Made by a program: the position numbers and the translations under genes. A stretch of 64,000 nt of DNA from Cohnella herbarum (lineage in GTDB: Bacteria; Bacillota; Bacilli; Paenibacillales; Paenibacillaceae): the NCBI RefSeq assembly GCF_012849095.1, contig NZ_CP051680.1:434001-498000 (forward strand), in the 5' to 3' direction. Positions 43,796-53,418 of the stretch are shown piece by piece. Below the pieces are notes generated by a model. That model had not been told where the DNA came from, ran no database searches, and saw only the letters and a list, made by a program, of their open reading frames with translations. Positions within the stretch are counted from its first letter, which is position 1. Each line of letters starts with the position of its first letter.

Positions 43796-44697
43796 AAGAG
43801 ACCTTTATTGCTTAGCATGGCGTCCAGGGGAATAAACCGGGTTCCTTGCATGTCGATTGCCACATCCATACGGCCGTTCGACCAACGCTGATATCCGACG
43901 ACGGGCACGGCGTACAGCATAGCGTCGCCGAACGGTTCCGTTACATATCGCAGATGCTGCTTATTGTTTAAGCGTTTCTGCAGCTTGCCAGCGTCTTTCA
44001 CGGGAAAGGGCGCTTCTTTGGTGAGCCAGGTTAATTTCTCGTAGGCATCGAACGATTCGTTCACGCGAAGGGAAACGGGCCGTTGACCGTCTTTGTCTTT
44101 GGCACCCGAGTATTCGGTTTTGTTTTCTGGAAACAACCGATGCCATGTCTCCGCGTCTAGCGGAAGCTGTTCCCCTGTTTTCGCATCCAACCAGAACGTT
44201 TCTGGACCGATCGTAATTTCCCAAGCGGCGGCGAAGGGATGAGCGTAATGCTTGAGAGCGGTTATCGCTTGATCTTCGCCGGTAATCAGTCCGCTGTCGA
44301 TCAACGATTGCTTCATCAGCTGCTGGGAGAAGAGCGAGTAAGGACCGGTGCCGTATTCGCCAAGTTGGAACGAACCATCCGTTACCGCATGAACGACCAT
44401 ATATCCGATATCTTTGCCCTCTTTCGTAAACAGCACGAGCCAACTGTGCGTTCCGGGGCCAAGCGCTTCGATCTGCGGGTCGGCGGATTGCCAATCTTTG
44501 AAAGGTTTCTGCTCCGCTAACCGTTCGACCCAAGCTTTAACTTGTTGTTCAAGCTTGGAAGGAAGCTGCGAAGCTTGGGATAGCGCCACAGACGAAGTCG
44601 AAGCTAAGGCCGGCATTGAGCCGATGAACAAGATGAGCAGCATCGCGATGAGTGGGAGCGCATACGCTCTAAGCCGATATAGACGACGAGAAAACAA
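43786..44697 (-). CDS. Secreted protein of unknown function
   Basis: 303 aa, TTG start after AGGTGAT. A clear signal peptide is present (RRLYRLRAYALPLIAML, ending ALAS). The mature part has no family I recognise; the segment AAWEITIGPETFWLDAKTGEQLPL (~165-190, blocks AAWEITIGPETF and WLDAKTGEQLPL) recalls PepSY-like folds. It lies between yqhG and yqzE. About 185 nt upstream hold only a GC-rich inverted repeat (CCCTGC 44794-44799 with GCAGGG 44824-44829) that may end yqhG transcription. Confidence 0.7.
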   Translation of the reverse strand: MFSRRLYRLRAYALPLIAMLLILFIGSMPALASTSSVALSQASQLPSKLEQQVKAWVERLAEQKPFKDWQSADPQIEALGPGTHSWLVLFTKEGKDIGYMVVHAVTDGSFQLGEYGTGPYSLFSQQLMKQSLIDSGLITGEDQAITALKHYAHPFAAAWEITIGPETFWLDAKTGEQLPLDAETWHRLFPENKTEYSGAKDKDGQRPVSLRVNESFDAYEKLTWLTKEAPFPVKDAGKLQKRLNNKQHLRYVTEPFGDAMLYAVPVVGYQRWSNGRMDVAIDMQGTRFIPLDAMLSNKGLFYR

Positions 44698-44882
44698 GGG
44701 AGCATCACCTGCTATTTAATGGAGTGGATACGGAATGCTATTTTGGCGGAAAACCTGAATTTTTGAACACATAATGTAATTGTAAAGGACAAGCCCTGCC
44801 GAGACTGTTGTAACCTGTCAGGCGCAGGGAAGTCCGAAGGTTCTATTTTTGCCGATTAGACGCGCTTTATCTCCCGCAAAGG

Positions 44883-45767
44883 CTAATGAATGCCGGGAAG
44901 ATGAAAAATTCCGCAGTTCATGACGGTCAGAGACACTCTAGGACGGTACTGCCAGTCGATCTCGGCTTCTCTCTGTTTGTATCGAGCGGTTACGGCTTCC
45001 TTCTGTTCCTTCTGATCCGGATGCCCCATATTGTCTAACATGGGCAAGTAATACTGCCGAATCCGCTCCAACTCGTCCTGCCGGCGTTGCTCCGCTTCTA
45101 CCGCCCAGGAAAAATCGGTATTTTTGAGCTTGCGTTCCATCGTTAGCTCTAATTGATTCATCCCCTTGCGAAGCGACATACCATTCTTCATTAAATGGAT
45201 GTTGGAAGGAAGCCGGGGCGAGAGCTTCTTAACCTTCAGTGTTTCCATAAACCTCTCGTTGATAACCCCGGTAGCGAGCGAAATCCCCCATCCGTAGATC
45301 TCTTCCCGTTTCATGTCGCATTCGAAGCCGACCTTGAAGTTCACCCCGAGCCATGCCGTATAAGGTAGCGAGCTTAACGGATCGATTCTGCCGCGGGGAG
45401 GCTCTTCGAACAGCGTGACGCATCGTCCTCCCAGCGAGGTCGCTTCGAACAATTGCTGAAGGCGCCTCGATCCGAAATAAACGTCCTCTTGAATGATCCT
45501 GCCGGATTCGGTCATGACGTAGGTGATCGGGGTGGCCGCAGCTCTATCCGCCATGGAGGGATTCTCGAATGACCATTTGTAAGTCATCGTCTCGGGAACG
45601 GAACCTGTCCGATCGACGAAGCTCCAATAATAGGGGCGGTTCGATAACGCTCTGTCCGCATCGGGCGAGAGCTTAACCGTCACGTGACTTGGGCTTTTCT
45701 CGATAAAATGGCTGCCGGTGGAATCCAAATAAGCGACGACGAATTTGTGGATTTGTTTGGTATTCAT
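44883..45767 (-). CDS. yqhG: YqhG family protein
   Basis: 294 aa, ATG after GGGAG. KFVVAYLDSTGSHFIEKSP at the start, VTVKLSPDADRALSNRPYYW and the long charged helix with RIRQYYLPML match Bacillus YqhG, a cytoplasmic protein of unknown function that accompanies the YqhH helicase. The start overlaps the helicase stop by 4 bp (ATGA), so the two are translated together. Confidence 0.85.
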   Translation of the reverse strand: MNTKQIHKFVVAYLDSTGSHFIEKSPSHVTVKLSPDADRALSNRPYYWSFVDRTGSVPETMTYKWSFENPSMADRAAATPITYVMTESGRIIQEDVYFGSRRLQQLFEATSLGGRCVTLFEEPPRGRIDPLSSLPYTAWLGVNFKVGFECDMKREEIYGWGISLATGVINERFMETLKVKKLSPRLPSNIHLMKNGMSLRKGMNQLELTMERKLKNTDFSWAVEAEQRRQDELERIRQYYLPMLDNMGHPDQKEQKEAVTARYKQREAEIDWQYRPRVSLTVMNCGIFHLPGIH

Positions 45768-47626
45768 GGCTTGTTCTCCCGATGCAGTTGATTTTTCGTT
45801 GCGAGCAACGTATCTCCGAGTCCGTCGATCCGTCTGCGCAGTTCCTCTCCATCCGTGGATTCCAGCACCAACTGGGCTAACCGGCGCTCCAGGGATTCCT
45901 CTTTCTCGAACTGTTGAATGATCTCGTCAAGCTCTCCGATAACCAATTCGAACATATTGATTTTCTCATGGAGCAGATGTACGATGTGTTCTTCGATTGT
46001 CCCCAATGTGCACAGATTAAAGATTTGCACGTCTTCCGTTTGTCCTAGGCGATGGACGCGACCGATTCTCTGTTCGACCCTCATCGGGTTCCAAGGGAGA
46101 TCGAAGTTGATGACGTGATGGCAGAATTGCAGGTTGATGCCTTCGCCTCCGGCTTCGGTGGCCACCATCACTTGCGCGCGTCTGCGGAAGAGATCCATCA
46201 TCCAGTCTTTTTTGCCGCGGTTCATTCCGCCTCGGTAAGGCACGGCCGTGAGTCCGTGTTCTTTGAAAAACTTCAGCAAGTATTCTTGGGTGGCGCGATA
46301 TTCGGTAAATACGATCACTTTGTCGTTCATGTTCTGAATCAATTCCATCGTCTTCTCCGCTTTGGTGTTCGATTTAATGCTGCGGATGAGCTCGACGATC
46401 TCCCAAATCCTGGCGCGAAGCGGCGATTCCTCGGACGTTTTCTTAAACAAGTTAATGAGGGTAAGAAATACGGCATCCCGGCTGGAACAAACCTCGCGTT
46501 GAAGCGTGACGAGGGATAACATGCTCGTTAAGTCGCCGTTCTCGGTCGTCGCGTGCTTGCGGACATAGTCGGTTACGCCTTGGTAGAGCGCCATCTCCTC
46601 GGGAGAGAGGCGAAGCGGGACGTTCGTGACGACCCGTTTCGTAAATTCGACGCCGCCGTCGCTGCGACGATTGCGGATCATCACTTGCCCGAGCGCTTCG
46701 TGCAGCTTGGCTTCGTTCTTAGGCACTCTGCGATCGGCGACGAAGTTAGCGGCGAAGTCGCCTTCTCCGCCAAGTTGGCCGGGTTTAAGCAGGGTAATGA
46801 GGTTATATAACTCGGACAGATCGTTCTGAACGGGCGTAGCGGTTAGCAGCAGGCAATACTTTTTGCGAAGCTCGTTAATGAACTGATAGTTGCCCGTCCG
46901 CTTATTCTTCAGCTTGTGCGCTTCGTCCACGATGATCAGATCGAACTCGTTGTCTAGCAGCATCTGGCGATGGGGATCGCGTTTGGCCGTATCCATCGAG
47001 GCGACGACGATGTCGTTGTCCCATGTATACGCCTTCCGCTGCGCGATGGCGGGAATGTCGAACTTGCCGTTTAATTCGCGAACCCATTGCAGAACGAGCG
47101 ATGCCGGAACGAGGATGAGCACTTTCTTCACTAAGCCGCGAATGAGGTATTCTTTCAGAATAAGTCCGGCTTCGATCGTCTTGCCCAAGCCGACTTCATC
47201 GGCTAAGATCGCGCGGCCTCGCATCTCGTGGAGGACTTTGCGGGCGGTATCGACTTGATGCGGCAACGGTTCGAAATGCGGAAGCAGCGTAAGGCATTGC
47301 AACGCATGGAAATCCGTAACGAGAGAGGCTTCTTCGGCTTCCAAGCTGAGTTGGTATAGAGCCCAATCGTCCCAAGGACCGTTGCGGTCCGAGCGACGTT
47401 CCAATTCTTCGAAAGCTCCGCGATCGACGTGCATGTCTACCAACGCATGAAGCTTGCGGGGGGCCGGATCGGAAGAATAGCTGGCCGGAGACTTGAAAGG
47501 TTGAGGAACGGAGGCCGAAGATCCTTCCTCGATATCGGGTGCCATTGGCGGTTCTGGCGGCAGTTGGACGGCAGGTGAAACCGCGCCGGACAGCGGGTCG
47601 GCGGGGGAAGAGAAAGGGTTGCGCAA
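45764..47626 (-). CDS. yqhH: SNF2/RapA-like DEAD-box helicase (YqhH)
   Basis: 620 aa, TTG start 7 nt after AGGAGG. SWI/SNF ATPase motifs are in order: ILADEVGLGKTIEAGLIL (Walker A), VLILVPASLVLQW, IIVDEAHKLKN, LLTATPVQN, VIVFTEYRATQEYL, and QRIGRVHRLGQT (motif VI). The first ~100 residues are Pro/Ser-rich and variable. It probably remodels protein-nucleic acid complexes, like RapA with RNA polymerase. It is coupled to yqhG. Confidence 0.9.
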   Translation of the reverse strand: MRNPFSSPADPLSGAVSPAVQLPPEPPMAPDIEEGSSASVPQPFKSPASYSSDPAPRKLHALVDMHVDRGAFEELERRSDRNGPWDDWALYQLSLEAEEASLVTDFHALQCLTLLPHFEPLPHQVDTARKVLHEMRGRAILADEVGLGKTIEAGLILKEYLIRGLVKKVLILVPASLVLQWVRELNGKFDIPAIAQRKAYTWDNDIVVASMDTAKRDPHRQMLLDNEFDLIIVDEAHKLKNKRTGNYQFINELRKKYCLLLTATPVQNDLSELYNLITLLKPGQLGGEGDFAANFVADRRVPKNEAKLHEALGQVMIRNRRSDGGVEFTKRVVTNVPLRLSPEEMALYQGVTDYVRKHATTENGDLTSMLSLVTLQREVCSSRDAVFLTLINLFKKTSEESPLRARIWEIVELIRSIKSNTKAEKTMELIQNMNDKVIVFTEYRATQEYLLKFFKEHGLTAVPYRGGMNRGKKDWMMDLFRRRAQVMVATEAGGEGINLQFCHHVINFDLPWNPMRVEQRIGRVHRLGQTEDVQIFNLCTLGTIEEHIVHLLHEKINMFELVIGELDEIIQQFEKEESLERRLAQLVLESTDGEELRRRIDGLGDTLLATKNQLHRENKP

Positions 47627-47838
47627 CGAGAGTTCCTCCTGGGCGATAACTTAACCGATGTCGTATAGGTGAAGTTTCGAAGGGTTATTGTAAAGCTAGA
47701 ATATCATGTCCATTCTTTAGTATGAGCAAACGGCGAGAATTCATAACAAGGATGCAAAATCGAGCCGTATCCGGTTCGTTCTAGCGCTTCCTCGTTATTT
47801 CATCCGTTTTCGACTAATGATCTGATTGTCCTATGTTT

Positions 47839-47854
47839 TCACTATATATGGTGA
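47839..47854. promoter_or_regulatory. NrdR box 1
   Basis: A 16-bp site beginning TCACTATATATGG and ending TGA fits the NrdR consensus (acaCwAtATaTwGtgt) at most core positions. It overlaps the likely nrdJ promoter (TATAAT at 47857-47862). The 338-nt gap between yqhH and nrdJ holds no gene. Confidence 0.75.
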
Positions 47855-47871
47855 TGTATAATGGTTTTTAA

Positions 47872-47887
47872 ACACAATATGTTGTAT
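47872..47887. promoter_or_regulatory. NrdR box 2
   Basis: ACACAATATGTTGTAT matches the NrdR consensus well and lies 33 bp from box 1, about three helical turns, the usual tandem spacing. It overlaps a second TATAAT (47885-47890). Confidence 0.8.
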
Positions 47888-47964
47888 AATTTAGGTATGG
47901 CATGAAGTGTTGCGGGCCGTGTGATGTTGCAATTCTAATCTGATATTCGGGAGGGTGTACCGGA

Positions 47965-50562
47965 TTGAAAACGATGCAAGCAAGTCGGTTGGAAGGACTT
48001 AGCGAGAAAATATTTTTGGATCGATATGCATGGAAGAATGCCGATTCCAACGCCGCGAAGGTTGGGGATGTCGTCCTTGTGCTCACGAAGGATGATCCTA
48101 AATTTCCTGCCAAAGACGTAGGGGAAGTCGTGGAACGCGATGGACAACAAGTAACCGTTAAGCTTCGTAACGGAGAGTTAGTGCAATCTACCGTCGAGAA
48201 ATTGACGTTAACCATTGAGAAGACGCCGGAGGAAATGTGGACGCGCCTCGCTAACGCGATGGGGTCCGTCGAGGATTCCGCCGAGAAGCAGAAGGAATGG
48301 TCGGAGAAATTCCGCTGGCTGCTGGACGACTGGAAGCTCGTTCCGGGCGGACGGATCGCCGCGGGTGCGGGAGCGAGCGAAGAATTGACGCTCTTTAACT
48401 GCTACGTTATCCCGTCGCCTCATGATAGCCGTGGCGGCATTATGCAGACGCTGACGGAGATGACGGAAATTATGGCGCGCGGCGGCGGAGTGGGCATTAA
48501 CTTGTCGTCGTTGCGTCCTCGCCGTGCGATCGTCAAAGGCGTGAACGGTTCCTCCAGCGGGGCGGTCTCTTGGGGCGGATTGTTCAGCTATACGACGGGG
48601 TTGATCGAACAGGGCGGAAGCCGTCGCGGAGCATTGATGCTTATGATCAACGACTGGCATCCGGACGTCGAGGATTTCATTACCGTGAAGCAGACGATGG
48701 GCCAAGTCACGAACGCGAATCTGTCCGTATGCGTAAGCAACGCCTTCATGAAGGCGGTCAAGGAAGACGCGAACTGGGATTTGGTGTTCCCGGATTCCAA
48801 GGATCCGGAATACGACGCGCTATGGGACGGAGATCTGGAGAAGTGGAAGAAGCTCGGCAAGAACGTCGTCCATTATCGGACCGTTCGCGCTCGCGACGTA
48901 TGGAACAGCATTATCGAGGGCGCATGGAAATCGGCTGAACCGGGCGTCGTATTCATGGAATACTACAACCAAATGTCCAACAGCTGGTATTTTAACCCGA
49001 TTATTTGTACGAATCCGTGCGGGGAGCAAGGACTCCCGGCATGGGGAGTGTGCAATTTATCGGCGATTAATCTGTCCAAGTTCTACGATGAGGAGAACCA
49101 CGACGTCGCATGGGATGAGCTGTCTAAGGTTGTCCGTTACTCGACTCGTTTCTTGGATAACGTAATCGACAAGACGCCATATCATTTTCCCGAGAACGAG
49201 AAAAACCAGAAGAACGAGCGTCGCGTAGGTCTAGGAACGATGGGGCTTGCGGAGTTGATGATTCGTTTGGAAGTCCGCTACGGCAGCACGGAAAGCATGG
49301 ATTTCCTAGATAAGTTATATGGCTTCATAGCACGCGAAGCTTACCTCGCGTCCACGGAGATTGCTGCGGAAAAAGGTTCTTTCCCAGCATTCGAGGCGGA
49401 GCCATACTTGCAAAGCGGATTCATGAAAAATATGGTCGAGACTTATCCGGAAGTCGGCGAAGCCGTTTCCAAACGAGGGATGCGCAACGTTACCGTTCTT
49501 ACCCAAGCGCCTACGGGCTCCACGGGTACGATGGTGGGCACTTCTACCGGAATCGAACCTTATTTCGCTTTTGAGTTTTTCCGTCAAAGCCGTTTAGGCT
49601 ACGATAAGCAATTTGTCCCGATCGCTCAGGAATGGCAAGACGCCCATCCGGGCGAAACGCTTCCGGAGTGGTTCGTCACCGCGATGGACCTGTCCGCGAA
49701 AGATCACATTCGCGCGCAGGCCGCGATTCAACGCTGGGTCGACAGCTCGATCTCCAAGACGGCGAACTGCCCGTCCGATTTCACGGTCGAAGAGACGGCG
49801 GAGCTGTACGAGATGGCATTCGAGCTCGGTTGCAAAGGCGTAACGATCTATCGCGACGGCAGTCGCGACGTTCAAGTTCTCAGCACGACTAAAGACGCCA
49901 AGAAGGAAGATGCGGCGAAAGCGGAAGCTCCAGCGGCAACGGTCGCGGCGGTTGCGGAAGCAAGTCCAAGTCCGGTGGAAACTCTGGACTCGGCGCTTAA
50001 CGTCAGCGTGACTCCGGAGCAGAAGCAAGTGTTCGACAAACAATACAAGAGCCGTCCAAAAGTTCTTCGCGGAGCGACTTACAAATACAATACGCCGTTC
50101 GGCATGGCGTATATTACCGTTAACGATATCGATGGCACGCCGGGAGAAATTTTCCTGAACGTCGGTAAAGCCGGTTCCGACGTATTCGCCATGGCGGAAG
50201 CGCTCGGCCGCGTGTGCTCGTTGTTCCTGCGTTACGGGGATCACGGCAACAAAGTCCAGCTTCTCGTGAAACATCTGAAAGGCATCGGAGGCTCCGGCGC
50301 AGTCGGCTTCGGCCCGAACCGCGTCGAGTCCATTGCGGACGCGGTCGCTCAAGCGCTTGAAACCCACGCTGGCATGGTAGATCACGAACACGCGGCTTCT
50401 CTGGAAACTCCGATCGCGGCGACTGCTTACAACGTCCTCTCGGACAAGTCGCGAGCGGCGTATACTTCTAAGGATTTGTGCCCGTCTTGCGGATCGGCAT
50501 CACTGCTGAATGTTGAGGGTTGTAAGACTTGCGGGAATTGCGGATATAGTAAGTGTAATTGA
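47965..50562 (+). CDS. nrdJ: Adenosylcobalamin-dependent (class II) ribonucleotide reductase
   Basis: 865 aa, TTG start after GGAGGG. Class II features are FNCYVIPSPHDSRGG, MARGGGVGINLSSLRPR, QGGSRRGALM, NPCGEQGLPAWGVCNLSAINL (active-site Cys and Glu), and APTGSTGTMVGTSTGIEP. After a linker, the C-terminal part (~700-865) ends in a CPSCG and CKTCGNCGYSKC cysteine cluster used for redox recycling. It makes deoxynucleotides with B12 and without oxygen or iron-oxo cofactors. The two NrdR boxes upstream imply repression by NrdR at high dATP. Confidence 0.96.
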   Translation: MKTMQASRLEGLSEKIFLDRYAWKNADSNAAKVGDVVLVLTKDDPKFPAKDVGEVVERDGQQVTVKLRNGELVQSTVEKLTLTIEKTPEEMWTRLANAMGSVEDSAEKQKEWSEKFRWLLDDWKLVPGGRIAAGAGASEELTLFNCYVIPSPHDSRGGIMQTLTEMTEIMARGGGVGINLSSLRPRRAIVKGVNGSSSGAVSWGGLFSYTTGLIEQGGSRRGALMLMINDWHPDVEDFITVKQTMGQVTNANLSVCVSNAFMKAVKEDANWDLVFPDSKDPEYDALWDGDLEKWKKLGKNVVHYRTVRARDVWNSIIEGAWKSAEPGVVFMEYYNQMSNSWYFNPIICTNPCGEQGLPAWGVCNLSAINLSKFYDEENHDVAWDELSKVVRYSTRFLDNVIDKTPYHFPENEKNQKNERRVGLGTMGLAELMIRLEVRYGSTESMDFLDKLYGFIAREAYLASTEIAAEKGSFPAFEAEPYLQSGFMKNMVETYPEVGEAVSKRGMRNVTVLTQAPTGSTGTMVGTSTGIEPYFAFEFFRQSRLGYDKQFVPIAQEWQDAHPGETLPEWFVTAMDLSAKDHIRAQAAIQRWVDSSISKTANCPSDFTVEETAELYEMAFELGCKGVTIYRDGSRDVQVLSTTKDAKKEDAAKAEAPAATVAAVAEASPSPVETLDSALNVSVTPEQKQVFDKQYKSRPKVLRGATYKYNTPFGMAYITVNDIDGTPGEIFLNVGKAGSDVFAMAEALGRVCSLFLRYGDHGNKVQLLVKHLKGIGGSGAVGFGPNRVESIADAVAQALETHAGMVDHEHAASLETPIAATAYNVLSDKSRAAYTSKDLCPSCGSASLLNVEGCKTCGNCGYSKCN

Positions 50563-50566
50563 GGAT

Positions 50567-50600
50567 AGAGGGGGATTTTATCCCTCTTCTTTTTTTTCTT
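50567..50600 (+). terminator. Intrinsic terminator after nrdJ
   Basis: AGAGGG with ATCCCTCT (50580-50587) forms a short stem with a TTTT loop, followed by a long T-rich run. Confidence 0.85.
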
Positions 50601-50690
50601 CTTTTGTTTGGCGTCCGTTCACGTCGGGGGAAATAGCCCAGATCCTCACTTTATTTTCTCCAGACACTAGACCGCGTTTTATATATCGGT

Positions 50691-51518
50691 CTACGCCAAT
50701 GGAATTCGTATTTCGACTAAATGTTCGCTCTCGTTTTTCACAATAAAACTACTAATAATAGAGGTCATAATAATATCTCCTCTTATATTCAGTTTATTAA
50801 CTGCAATATACTCCCTGATATCGGTGAAGACGTGTATTAGTTTATCGTTTTCACCTTTATGATAGGCGACGATGCAAACGCCCAGGGGATATTCTTCAAC
50901 GTTGGCGTCACCCCGGAACTCCTTTTCAAGAGGCAAAATGACCTTTTCAATCAGTAGATCATTCGCAGTATGCAGGTATTTTTCGTTATATATATAGGTC
51001 AGGCCGTGATTATGACCGACCTCCGAGTAATTCGGAAAGCGGGTTATTAATTCTTGTAATTTGGCCTCGAAATCAAACCAATCACTGACTGTTTGGCATT
51101 CTCCGATTACCCCTCGAATCGAGTAACATTCTTTAATTTCTATCCCATTCTTAAACTTTTCAAAATAGCTGCCCTTTTCCTCAATTGTATCCAGGATGAA
51201 AGCAAACCTCTTCGCAACGGTTTGCATCTTAGCAATTTGTTCTTCGAATTGATTTTGCTGATATCTAAGATTATTAATTGCTTCCTTAAGACTCGTTATT
51301 TCTCTGAATTGCTTTACTTCATCCAACGATAATCCGATCAATTTGAGAAATTTGATATGGTCAACTTCAAGAAATTGCTCTTCAGAGTAAAAACGGTAGC
51401 CATTTTGTTCATTTATAAGATCGGGAGACAAAAGGCCGATTTGGTCATAATACCTTAAGGTTTGAGCATCGATCCTCTTAATTTTTGCAAGTTCTCCGAT
51501 TTTGAATTTTTTCTTCAT
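50691..51518 (-). CDS. MerR family regulator with C-terminal effector-binding domain
   Basis: 275 aa, ATG after AGGGGTG. The N-terminal MerR winged helix is FKIGELAKIKRIDAQTLRYYD and IGLLSPDLINEQNGYRFYSEEQ (in shorter blocks in the protein). A coiled-coil dimer helix (~75-125) follows, then a GyrI/BmrR-like sensor domain (~130-275). Codon use is AT-richer than its neighbours. It is divergent from the GH172 gene, whose promoter has the 19-bp spacer and internal palindrome typical of MerR activation, so it likely activates the fructan locus. Confidence 0.88.
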   Translation of the reverse strand: MKKKFKIGELAKIKRIDAQTLRYYDQIGLLSPDLINEQNGYRFYSEEQFLEVDHIKFLKLIGLSLDEVKQFREITSLKEAINNLRYQQNQFEEQIAKMQTVAKRFAFILDTIEEKGSYFEKFKNGIEIKECYSIRGVIGECQTVSDWFDFEAKLQELITRFPNYSEVGHNHGLTYIYNEKYLHTANDLLIEKVILPLEKEFRGDANVEEYPLGVCIVAYHKGENDKLIHVFTDIREYIAVNKLNIRGDIIMTSIISSFIVKNESEHLVEIRIPLA

Positions 51519-51574
51519 ACATTACACCCCTAAATATGGAAGATCGTATTTTTATCATGATGGTGAGATGTCTA

Positions 51575-51605
51575 TTGACCTTATGGTTACTATAAGGTTT
51601 ATTCT
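51575..51605 (+). promoter_or_regulatory. MerR-type promoter of the GH172 operon
   Basis: TTGACC (51575-51580), a 19-nt spacer, TATTCT (51600-51605). Within the spacer, ACCTTAT (51578-51584) and ATAAGGT (51592-51598) form an inverted repeat with a 7-nt centre. The overlong spacer with a dyad inside is the hallmark of MerR-activated promoters. Confidence 0.82.
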
Positions 51606-51726
51606 ATCATTAATCAAGGCAACTTGGAGGTGAGTCGAGAGGCTGATGTTCATGTGCTAGGTCTAAAAGGGAATCCAAATGCAATCCATTTTCAGTCTGA
51701 CTTAAAGAATGAAAGGAAGTGAGAGC

Positions 51727-53418
51727 ATGCAACCAGTTCAAACATCATATACGTACCGCGATTTGGTCGAACGATTGTTCAACCTTGAAATGCTGGCCGT
51801 TCCGCCTATACCCGGCGAAAGAAGCGGAAGTTTCTCGAGCTTTGATCGAAGCTCCGTCTACAATGAGGAAACTCGATGCTATGAGAACTGGGGAGCAAAT
51901 GAAGACGGGGGCGGCTATATACGCCTTGAAGACAGCGGTATCGTGGCTTGTGATTTAGAGGGGCCGGGGGTCATCTGGCGAGTCTGGTCTGCATTGCCGG
52001 GTGAAGGGCATATTCGAATATATCTCGACAATAGCGAGGAACCGGTCATTGACAAACCCTTCAGCGATTTTTTTGATAAATTCAGTGATGAGAGTTGTCC
52101 GGCGAATTTCCCGAATTTAGCGCCTATTCTGTCTCGTGGAAGAAACAGTTATATCCCAATTCCCTTTCAGAAACATTGCAAAGTGGTGCTCGACAAGGAT
52201 TGGGGAAATTATTATCACTTCACATATACGCAGTTCCCAAAGGATGTGCAGATGCCAGAGTTCTCCGGCAAGTTCGACAAGGACTCATCTATAGCTCTTG
52301 CAGAAGCGGACAGATTTCTTCAAGGGCGGGGGAGGCGGAGACCGCAGCATCAGCAGCATTTTGATCGGACAGTAAGATTGTCCGTACCGGCTGGTGATAA
52401 AACTGTTGTCTTAGACCATACTGGTGCAGGTGCTATCTCCATGATCCGTATTCGAACAAACTTAGCTCAAAAAACCGAGGAGCAACAGCGAAATGCATTG
52501 AGGCAAATGGTTATTTCCATGAAATGGGATCGTGTAGACAAGCCTTCTGTCTGGGCACCGCTCGGTGACTTTTTTGGTAGCGCTCCAGGTATTAAGCCAT
52601 ATCGCGCTCTGCCATTGGGGATGGACGAACTTGAATTCTATTGCCACTGGTACATGCCCTTCTCGGATGGCGCTATGATTGAAATCGCAAATGACGGACC
52701 TGAACTACAGACGCTCGAGATCGATATTCGAATCGTAGACGTGATGAAGGAGCATACGGATAAGCTGCTGCGGTTCCATGCTAAATGGCACCGAGACGAA
52801 TTTCTTGATCTGGAGAAGGAGCGGTATGAGGCGGGGCGAGACCGTTGGCCGGATTGGCCGTTATTGCTGGCCGAAGGCCCAGGCCGATTCTGCGGCGTTC
52901 ATCTTCATGTCTATAATGCATGGAAAAAGCCCGAACAAGATGCTGACACTTGGTGGTACGGAAGAGGGGACCGGAAAACAATCGATTGGTGGTGGGGGGA
53001 AGGAGACGAGAAGTTTTTCGTTGACGGAGAGACATTTCCATCGACTTTCGGAACGGGGAGTGAGGACTATATCGGTTATGCTTGGGCAGCCGAACCCCCT
53101 TTCCCTATGTTCGACAGTGCGTTTGCTAGTCAACCCTATGTCGAGATCGATGGAAATGGCCATACTTCAGTGAACCGGTTCCATATCTGTGACAATATTC
53201 CGTTCATGCAATCATTCGAAGGCTTTATTGAGAAATATAAAGCGAATCAATGGGATGAAGTCAATCGATGCCTCTATGCCTCAACGGTGTACTGGTACCA
53301 AACTCGCGGTACGACAGACCGGTATTTGCCTATAGAACTAGAAGAACGTATCGGGTATGACACGTTGGATCATGACGGACCAAAATACAATAACGATAAA
53401 TTGGGGGATTCGCTTTGA
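51727..53418 (+). CDS. GH172 (DUF2961) family glycoside hydrolase, difructose-anhydride hydrolase type
   Basis: 563 aa. ATG 51727 follows GGAAGTGAG; ATG 51709 has no site. DUF2961 features are GPGVIWRVWSALPGEGHIRIY (two blocks, GPGVIWRVWS and GEGHIRIYLD), WWWGEGDEKFFVDGE with E425 and FGTGSEDYIGYAWA with E446. The two glutamates, 21 residues apart, correspond to the catalytic pair I recall from the characterised difructose dianhydride I synthase/hydrolase of Bifidobacterium. There is no signal peptide. Its stop overlaps the TTG start of the following GH32 gene, so the two are co-translated. Confidence 0.87.
   Translation: MQPVQTSYTYRDLVERLFNLEMLAVPPIPGERSGSFSSFDRSSVYNEETRCYENWGANEDGGGYIRLEDSGIVACDLEGPGVIWRVWSALPGEGHIRIYLDNSEEPVIDKPFSDFFDKFSDESCPANFPNLAPILSRGRNSYIPIPFQKHCKVVLDKDWGNYYHFTYTQFPKDVQMPEFSGKFDKDSSIALAEADRFLQGRGRRRPQHQQHFDRTVRLSVPAGDKTVVLDHTGAGAISMIRIRTNLAQKTEEQQRNALRQMVISMKWDRVDKPSVWAPLGDFFGSAPGIKPYRALPLGMDELEFYCHWYMPFSDGAMIEIANDGPELQTLEIDIRIVDVMKEHTDKLLRFHAKWHRDEFLDLEKERYEAGRDRWPDWPLLLAEGPGRFCGVHLHVYNAWKKPEQDADTWWYGRGDRKTIDWWWGEGDEKFFVDGETFPSTFGTGSEDYIGYAWAAEPPFPMFDSAFASQPYVEIDGNGHTSVNRFHICDNIPFMQSFEGFIEKYKANQWDEVNRCLYASTVYWYQTRGTTDRYLPIELEERIGYDTLDHDGPKYNNDKLGDSL

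Noticed and set aside
44760..44882. Possible riboswitch or structured RNA next to yqhG
   Set aside because: Only one GC-rich stem could be drawn and it lies downstream of yqhG, so a terminator is the simpler reading.
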